NCBI GenBank assembly: GCA_944382025.1
Contig: CALWMQ010000005.1
Coordinates: 1 to 9,403, forward strand
From: an uncultured Clostridia bacterium
GTDB taxonomy: Bacteria; Bacillota; Clostridia; Oscillospirales; Acutalibacteraceae
Length of the DNA: 9,403 bases
Reading direction: 5' to 3'
Of this stretch, positions 5,080 through 9,403 are shown in pieces. A program made the position numbers and the translations under genes. Each line of letters begins with the position of its first letter. Position 1 is the stretch's first letter. Below the pieces are notes generated by a model, which was given only the letters and a program-made list of their open reading frames with translations, was not told where the DNA came from and ran no database searches.

Positions 5080-6489
5080 ATGGGCGGCGTTTTTGGCGTA
5101 GCGTCAAATGACAATTGTATTACCGACCTGTTTTTCGGCGTGGATTACCATTCCCATCTCGGCACCCGCCGGGGCGGCATGGCAGTCTACAGCCGGGAGG
5201 CCGGCTTTCAGCGGGCTATCCATAATATTGAGAATTCCCCGTTCCGCACCAAGTTCGAGGGGGATGTGGGGGAGATGGCGGGACCGCTGGGCATTGGATG
5301 CATCAGCGATACCGATCCCCAGCCCCTGATCGTTCGCTCTCACCTTGGAACCTATGCCATCACTACGGTGGGGCGGATCAATAATCTGGAAGAACTCATG
5401 GACTACGCCTTCCAAAACGGCAGTTCTCATTTTCTGGAGATGAGCGGCGGTAAGGTAAACCCCTCTGAACTGACAGCCTGTCTGATCAATCAGAAGGATA
5501 CCCTGGTAGAAGGGATCCGCCATGCCCAGCAGCTGATCGACGGATCCATGACCCTGCTGCTGCTGACCAAGGACGGAATCTATGCCGCCCGTGACCGGTT
5601 GGGTCGCACGCCGCTGATTATCGGTAAAAAGGACGGCGCTTACTGTGTATCTTTTGAGTCTTTCGCTTATCTGAACCTGGGGTATAAGGAAAAGCACAAT
5701 CTTGGCCCCGGAGAAATCGTTCGGATAACCCCGGAGGGCTATGAGACGCTCAATCCTCCGGGAAAAAAGATGAAGATCTGTGCGTTTCTCTGGACCTATT
5801 TCGGTTATCCCACCTCCTCCTATGAGGGAGTTAATGTAGAGCAGATGCGCTATGACTGCGGGCGCCTGCTGGCCCAGGAGGATACGGACGTCCAGGTGGA
5901 TTTCGTCGCCGGGGTACCGGATTCCGGTACCGCTCACGCTATCGGGTACGCCAATGAGTCCGGTATCCCCTTTGCCCGGCCGTTTATTAAATATACCCCT
6001 ACCTGGCCCCGGAGCTTTATGCCCCAAAACCAGGCGGCGCGCCATCAGGTGGCCCATATGAAGCTGATTCCTGTGGATGCCCTGATCCGTGATAAACGGC
6101 TGCTGTTTATCGATGACTCGGTTGTCCGGGGAACCCAGATGAGGGAAACGGTGGATTTCCTTTACGACAGCGGCGCTAAGGAGGTCCATATCCGTCCCGC
6201 CTGCCCTCCTATTCTGTTTGGATGCAAGTATCTCAATTTTTCCCGCTCTACCTCGGATCATGACCTGATTTCCCATAGCGTGATTGAGGAACTGGAGGGG
6301 GAAGAAGGGTTCCGGCATCTGGAAGAATACTGCAATTCCAAGTCGGAGCGGTATCAAAAGATGGTGGAGGGTATCCGCAAGCGTATGAAGATGACTACCC
6401 TGCGGTTCCAGTCTCTGGAGGGGATGCTGGGAGCCATCGGCATCGACCCGGATCAAATTTGCACCTATTGCTGGACGGGCAGGGAATAA
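5080..6489 (+). CDS. purF: PurF-like amidophosphoribosyltransferase lacking the glutaminase nucleophile Cys
   Basis: The 469-residue protein has the two-domain layout of PurF, which makes phosphoribosylamine from PRPP and glutamine-derived ammonia. The N-terminal Ntn-glutaminase domain (about 1-230) shows YHSHLGTRRGG (23-33), SHLGTYAITTVGRINN (87-102) and RDRLGRTPL (171-179). The protein starts MGGVFG where PurF starts MCGIxG, so the N-terminal catalytic Cys is Gly (GGC at 5083-5085). The usual HNG-type oxyanion segment is also changed (TTVGRINN). The phosphoribosyltransferase half keeps VPDSGTAHAIGYA (279-291), RSFMPQNQ (311-318) and the PRPP loop FIDDSVVRGTQ (343-353). Cys234, Cys375/382 and CTYC (461-464) fit the 4Fe-4S ligands of Bacillus-type PurF. 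The start has AAGGAAGGA upstream. It lies in the operon between purC and purM. It may use free ammonia, take ammonia from a partner, or be regulatory. I recall similar MGG-starting proteins in other clostridia. Confidence 0.9.
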   Translation: MGGVFGVASNDNCITDLFFGVDYHSHLGTRRGGMAVYSREAGFQRAIHNIENSPFRTKFEGDVGEMAGPLGIGCISDTDPQPLIVRSHLGTYAITTVGRINNLEELMDYAFQNGSSHFLEMSGGKVNPSELTACLINQKDTLVEGIRHAQQLIDGSMTLLLLTKDGIYAARDRLGRTPLIIGKKDGAYCVSFESFAYLNLGYKEKHNLGPGEIVRITPEGYETLNPPGKKMKICAFLWTYFGYPTSSYEGVNVEQMRYDCGRLLAQEDTDVQVDFVAGVPDSGTAHAIGYANESGIPFARPFIKYTPTWPRSFMPQNQAARHQVAHMKLIPVDALIRDKRLLFIDDSVVRGTQMRETVDFLYDSGAKEVHIRPACPPILFGCKYLNFSRSTSDHDLISHSVIEELEGEEGFRHLEEYCNSKSERYQKMVEGIRKRMKMTTLRFQSLEGMLGAIGIDPDQICTYCWTGRE

Positions 6490-6500
6490 GGACGGCTGAT

Positions 6501-6560
6501 AAAAGCGGACTGCGGCAGCCCGTTTATGACTCAAGTGGACTCCGCTTTTCAGCGGAGTCC
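6501..6560 (+). other. Stem-loop with a competing upstream arm between the purF-like gene and purM
   Basis: GGACTCCGCT (6537-6546) pairs perfectly with AGCGGAGTCC (6551-6560) around TTTC. The T6536-A6561 pair extends the stem to 11 bp. Upstream, AAAAGCGGA (6501-6509) is an exact complement of TCCGCTTTT (6541-6549), so the central arm can pair with either side. No T-tract follows, so it is not a standard terminator. Alternating structures in an operon spacer could serve processing or conditional elongation; this is inference only. Confidence 0.55.
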
Positions 6561-6642
6561 ATGGCACTGTCAATGCTGTGAAAAAAGCTTGGCGGATCAA
6601 CGAGCCAAGAGAACTGTGAAGGAAAGGACAGGGTACTGTTTT

Positions 6643-7677
6643 ATGGAGAGTTTTAGCAAAAGCTATGCCGCTGCCGGGGTGGATGTGACCGCCGGTTATA
6701 AGGCGGTGGAACTGATGAAATCCCATGTGGCCAAGACCAATATTCCCGGGGTTTTGTCTGGAATCGGCGGTTTTGGCGGCCTTTTTGAGCCGGATATGAA
6801 AGGCGTGAAGCGCCCGGTATTGGTATCCGGTACCGATGGGGTAGGCACTAAGCTAAAGCTTGCCTTCCTGATGGACAAGCATGATACGGTGGGGATTGAC
6901 TGTGTGGCCATGTGTGTCAACGATGTGGCTTGTTCCGGGGCCCATCCCCTGTTTTTTCTGGATTACATTGCCTGCGGGAAAAATTTTCCTGAAAAGATCG
7001 CCGCGATTGTTTCCGGCGTGGCAGAAGGCTGCGTCCAGTCCGGTTGTGCCCTGATTGGAGGGGAAACAGCGGAAATGCCCGGCTTTTACCCGGAGGATGA
7101 ATATGACCTGGCGGGGTTCAGCGTGGGCATGGCGGATTATGATAATATCGTCAATTGCGAAAATGTTCGGCCAGGGGACGCTTTGATCGGCGTTTGCTCC
7201 AGTGGGGTGCATTCCAACGGTTTCTCTCTGGTTCGGAAGGTCTTTGATGTTTCCGAAAAGACCTTGGCTGTCCATTACGATGAACTGGGAGCTACTTTAG
7301 GGGAAACCTTGCTCACTCCTACCAAAATTTATGTTAAACCCTTGCTGGCGCTGATGGAGAAGGTCAAAGTTCATGGGATTTCCCACATCACCGGCGGCGG
7401 CTATTATGAAAATATTCCCCGAATGCTGCCTAAGGGCGTGAAAGCCGTTATCGAAAAGGATAAAGTCCCGGTGCTGCCCATTTTCACGCTGCTGCAAAAG
7501 GTGGGGGATATCCCGGAACGGGATATGTTCAACACCTTCAATATGGGAACCGGTCTGATGATTGCCGTGGCTCCTGACAAGGCTGACGAGGCAGTCCGCA
7601 TTCTGAACGACGCCGGAGAAAAGGCACTGATACTGGGTGAGGTCCAGTCCGGCGAGACGGGTGTACAGCTGGTTTGA
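6643..7677 (+). CDS. purM: PurM, AIR synthetase (phosphoribosylformylglycinamidine cyclo-ligase)
   Basis: PurM closes the imidazole ring, converting FGAM to AIR with ATP. The 344 residues match the family. The frame is open back to 6526, but the ATG at 6643 gives MESFSKSYAAAGVDVTAGYK, the normal family start, and AAGGAAAGGA lies upstream with a rather long 14-base spacing. Motifs: GVDVTAGYKAVELMK (12-26), GFGGLFEPD (43-51), SGTDGVGTKLKLA (62-74, ATP/phosphate loop), VNDVACSGAHPLFFLDY (92-108), GCALIGGETAEMPGFY (134-149), SSGVHSNGFSLVRKV (186-200), LLTPTKIYVKPLL (223-235), HITGGGYYENIPRMLP (248-263) and FNMGTGLMIAV (299-309). It follows the PurF-like gene after a structured spacer of 153 bases and precedes purN after 288 bases. 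No damage is seen. Confidence 0.97.
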   Translation: MESFSKSYAAAGVDVTAGYKAVELMKSHVAKTNIPGVLSGIGGFGGLFEPDMKGVKRPVLVSGTDGVGTKLKLAFLMDKHDTVGIDCVAMCVNDVACSGAHPLFFLDYIACGKNFPEKIAAIVSGVAEGCVQSGCALIGGETAEMPGFYPEDEYDLAGFSVGMADYDNIVNCENVRPGDALIGVCSSGVHSNGFSLVRKVFDVSEKTLAVHYDELGATLGETLLTPTKIYVKPLLALMEKVKVHGISHITGGGYYENIPRMLPKGVKAVIEKDKVPVLPIFTLLQKVGDIPERDMFNTFNMGTGLMIAVAPDKADEAVRILNDAGEKALILGEVQSGETGVQLV

Positions 7678-7965
7678 CCCAACAGTGTCAAACTACGGTA
7701 CAGCGGGAACCTATCCAGCTCGATGAAGTCCCGCGCTGTGGAGTTTCCGGTCAGGCCGGTGGAGCCGGGATAAGGGGACGAAGGACGCTTCCCTTTGCGG
7801 TGATGCGGTGCGCCCACGGCGGAGCTGTCTGGATCAAACAACGTCGCTTGTGCCGGAGGCGGAAAGGTTTATACTGTGTCATGGTCAATTGGCTTGAGAG
7901 GATTCTGCTCTAGTTGGAGACCTTAATGAGGGGTGTACCTATATTGGTGGAAAGGCGGAACGGTT
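7678..7965 (+). other. Long purM-purN spacer with a stem-loop and a weak promoter candidate
   Basis: This 288-base gap is unusually long within an operon whose next junction is 16 bases. A stem pairs ACAGCG (7700-7705) with CGCTGT (7734-7739) and continues inward as GGGA/TCCC with small bulges. A frame open to a TAG at 7911-7913 (MTQQCQTTVQ onward) has no recognisable domain and no ribosome site, so I do not call it a gene. TTGTGC (7848-7853) and TATACT (7870-7875), 16 bases apart, could be a weak internal promoter for purN. No riboswitch, tRNA or pseudogene of a pur gene was recognised. Confidence 0.5.
7848..7875 (+). promoter_or_regulatory. Weak candidate internal promoter upstream of purN
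   Basis: TTGTGC and TATACT are separated by 16 bases, with a start expected near 7882, about 85 bases before the purN ATG. The -10 is good and the -35 matches only its first three bases. The long gap before purN makes an internal promoter plausible, but this could easily be chance. Confidence 0.25.
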
Positions 7966-8592
7966 ATGACGAATATCGCAGTACTGGTGTCCGGTGGGGG
8001 TACCAATTTACAGGCACTCCTGGACGCTCAGGAGGCGGGGCGGCTGCCCGGAGGTAAGATTGTCCGGGTAATTGCGTCCAATCCTGGGGCCTATGCCTTG
8101 GAACGGGCTGCCCGGCACGGGATAGCTGCGTCGGTGGTGGCCCGCAAGGCCTATGCCACGGCAGAAGAGTTTGACGGGGCACTGCTGAAAGAGTTGGAGG
8201 ACTGCCAGGCTGACCTTATCGTACTGGCAGGGTTCCTCTGTATTCTGGGGGAGAAGGTGATCGGTGCCTACCGGAACCGTATCATCAATGTGCATCCATC
8301 CCTCATCCCCGCCTTTTGCGGTAAGGGGTACTACGGGTTAAAGGTTCATGAGGCGGCTTTAGCCTACGGGGTCAAGGTGACCGGGGCTACGGTTCATTTT
8401 GTGAACGAGATTCCTGACGGGGGTGCCATTATCTTACAAAAAGCGGTGGCAATCCAGCCCGGCGATACCCCGGAAACCCTGCAGCGGCGGGTGATGGAGC
8501 AGGCGGAATGGGAACTGCTGCCCCGAGCGGTAGCGCTGTTCTGCCAGGGAAAACTATCCATCGACGGCCGTGTAACGGTTATTCATGAATAA
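7966..8592 (+). CDS. purN: PurN, phosphoribosylglycinamide formyltransferase (10-formyl-THF dependent)
   Basis: PurN transfers a formyl group from 10-formyltetrahydrofolate to GAR, giving FGAR. The protein is 208 residues. The ATG at 7966 is preferred over the in-frame GTG at 7933 because GGAAAGG lies ten bases upstream and the protein then begins MTNIAVLVSGGGTNLQALL, the family's phosphate-binding start. The folate and catalytic region reads IINVHPSLIPAF (106-117), so Asn108 and His110 correspond to the family catalytic pair. KVTGATVHFVNEIPDGG (137-153) supplies the catalytic Asp151. CGKGYYGLKVHEA (118-130) replaces the PGLHAHRQA-type loop of proteobacterial enzymes, as I recall for clostridial members. 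It is followed after 16 bases by purO, so the two are co-transcribed. All catalytic residues are present. Confidence 0.96.
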   Translation: MTNIAVLVSGGGTNLQALLDAQEAGRLPGGKIVRVIASNPGAYALERAARHGIAASVVARKAYATAEEFDGALLKELEDCQADLIVLAGFLCILGEKVIGAYRNRIINVHPSLIPAFCGKGYYGLKVHEAALAYGVKVTGATVHFVNEIPDGGAIILQKAVAIQPGDTPETLQRRVMEQAEWELLPRAVALFCQGKLSIDGRVTVIHE

Positions 8593-8608
8593 ATAAGGAG
8601 CGTTGTAT

Positions 8609-9325
8609 ATGCAGACGAAAAATCTAGCTGAGGAACTTGGGTCTACCTCCTATCCTGGGCGGGGGATTATTTTAGGGAAAAGCGGCGATGGCCGCCATAT
8701 GGTGATCGCCTATTTTATCATGGGACGCAGCGAAAACAGCCGCAACCGGGTGTTTGAGGAGGTCGGAAAGGGGATTCGGACAAAAGCTTTTGACGAAAGC
8801 AAAATGGTTGATCCGTCCCTGATTATCTACGCTCCGGTTCGGGTTCTTGACGATGAAATTACCATTGTTACTAACGGCGATCAGACGGATACCATTTATG
8901 ACGGCCTGCAGGCGGGGAAAACCTTTGAGGAATCCCTGCGGTCCCGGACGTTTGAGCCGGACGCCCCTAACTACACACCTCGCATTTCCGGTGTCGTGGA
9001 GCCGAAAAAGGATATGTATCGCCTGTCAATTCTCAAATCCGCGGATGGAGATCCTTCCTCAACCCTGCGGTTTTTCTTCGATTATAACGCCCCCAAAGCC
9101 GGCCAGGGACATTTTATCCATACCTATGCCGGGGATGGCAATCCTCTGCCGTCTTTCGAGGGGGAACCGGTTCCAGTGACGATTGATGGGGATCTGGAGA
9201 CCTTTTCCTGGACGGTGTGGAACAGCCTGAACGCTGATAACAAGGTATCGCTGTTTACCCGATTTATCGACCTGGAGACCGGAGAGGTATCCAGCTTGAT
9301 TTTCAATAAAAATCTGGGCCTTTAA
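8609..9325 (+). CDS. purO: IMP cyclohydrolase of the archaeal PurO type
   Basis: This enzyme is predicted to close the second ring, converting FAICAR to IMP, the last step of de novo purine synthesis. It has 238 residues from the ATG at 8609, which has AAGGAG eight bases upstream. The sequence looks like the PurO/IMP cyclohydrolase family first known from archaea, not the MGS-fold domain of bacterial PurH: SYPGRGIILGKS (14-25), YFIMGRSENSRNRVF (35-49), SLIIYAPVRVL (70-80), VTNGDQTDTIYDGL (87-100), FEPDAPNYTPRISG (115-128), GHFIHTY (167-173) and NADNKVSLFTRFID (208-221). It lies 16 bases behind purN at the end of the visible operon. A separate AICAR formyltransferase would be needed and may lie just beyond the right edge. 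Bacterial PurO-like proteins exist in clostridia to my knowledge. The family call is by recognition, not by search. Confidence 0.85.
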   Translation: MQTKNLAEELGSTSYPGRGIILGKSGDGRHMVIAYFIMGRSENSRNRVFEEVGKGIRTKAFDESKMVDPSLIIYAPVRVLDDEITIVTNGDQTDTIYDGLQAGKTFEESLRSRTFEPDAPNYTPRISGVVEPKKDMYRLSILKSADGDPSSTLRFFFDYNAPKAGQGHFIHTYAGDGNPLPSFEGEPVPVTIDGDLETFSWTVWNSLNADNKVSLFTRFIDLETGEVSSLIFNKNLGL

Positions 9326-9382
9326 CCGAAAGATTAACTATTAGAAGTCAAGTCCCCAAAAGGATGGTGGTGGCGAAAAAAG

Positions 9383-9403
9383 ATGATTCAAAAAGGGTAT
9401 AGC
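9383..9403 (+). CDS. Possible start of the next gene (7 codons visible)
   Basis: An ATG at 9383 opens MIQKGYS to the window edge, with GGTGGTGG about ten bases upstream, a mediocre ribosome site. The alternative ATG at 9364 meets a stop after 12 codons. It lies 57 bases after purO. By context an AICAR formyltransferase or purD would be expected here, but seven residues do not allow identification. Confidence 0.25.

Noticed and set aside
5104..6726. 540-codon minus-strand open frame opposite the purF-like gene
   Set aside because: It lies antisense to a gene with clear family motifs and has no domain signature of its own; long antisense frames are common in such GC-rich genes.
7674..7913. 79-codon plus-strand frame in the purM-purN gap
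   Set aside because: It overlaps the purM stop, has no ribosome site, and the translation has no recognisable domain or hydrophobic pattern.

Overview
The window is bacterial chromosome from a Firmicute, most likely a gut-type Clostridia of the Oscillospiraceae/Ruminococcaceae kind. This placement is inferred from three things: moderately high GC with GGAAAGG- and AAGGAG-type ribosome binding sites; the clostridial flavour of the Pur proteins, including a Cys-less PurF-like protein and a PurO-type IMP cyclohydrolase; and a GT2/GtrA - phosphodiester glycosidase gene pair. No phage, transposon, CRISPR or RNA gene was recognised.

Layout. (1) Positions 1-573 hold the C-terminal end of a calcineurin-like metallophosphoesterase on the plus strand. 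It meets a convergent three-gene minus-strand operon at a 17-bp perfect hairpin (633-679), which looks like the minus-strand terminator. (2) The minus-strand operon, read from 3193 down to 751, encodes a fused GT2 glycosyltransferase/GtrA membrane protein, a membrane-anchored phosphodiester glycosidase (NAGPA domain) and an 85-residue two-helix membrane protein. This looks like an envelope glycan module. (3) Positions 3194-3748 form a divergent control region. It has a promoter candidate on each strand, an inverted repeat, and a purE leader carrying a Shine-Dalgarno, a 24-codon small ORF and a terminator-like hairpin. (4) From 3749 to the right edge runs a purine biosynthesis operon: purE, purC, a purF-like gene, purM, purN and purO.

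How the genes work together. PurF normally makes phosphoribosylamine from PRPP. PurN formylates GAR, PurM makes AIR, PurE carboxylates it (or moves the carboxylate), PurC adds aspartate, and PurO closes the final ring to give IMP. purD, purL/Q/S, purB and the AICAR formyltransferase are not in the window. At least the formyltransferase should exist elsewhere, because the classical bifunctional PurH is replaced here by a stand-alone archaeal-type cyclohydrolase.

Points that stand out: the PurF-like protein has Gly where the glutaminase nucleophile Cys should be, yet keeps the PRPP site and all candidate Fe-S cysteines; the purE leader has attenuator architecture with a glycine-rich small ORF; the purF-purM spacer contains competing hairpins; and the purM-purN spacer is unusually long (288 bases). 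All identifications come from reading motifs by eye; no database search was possible.
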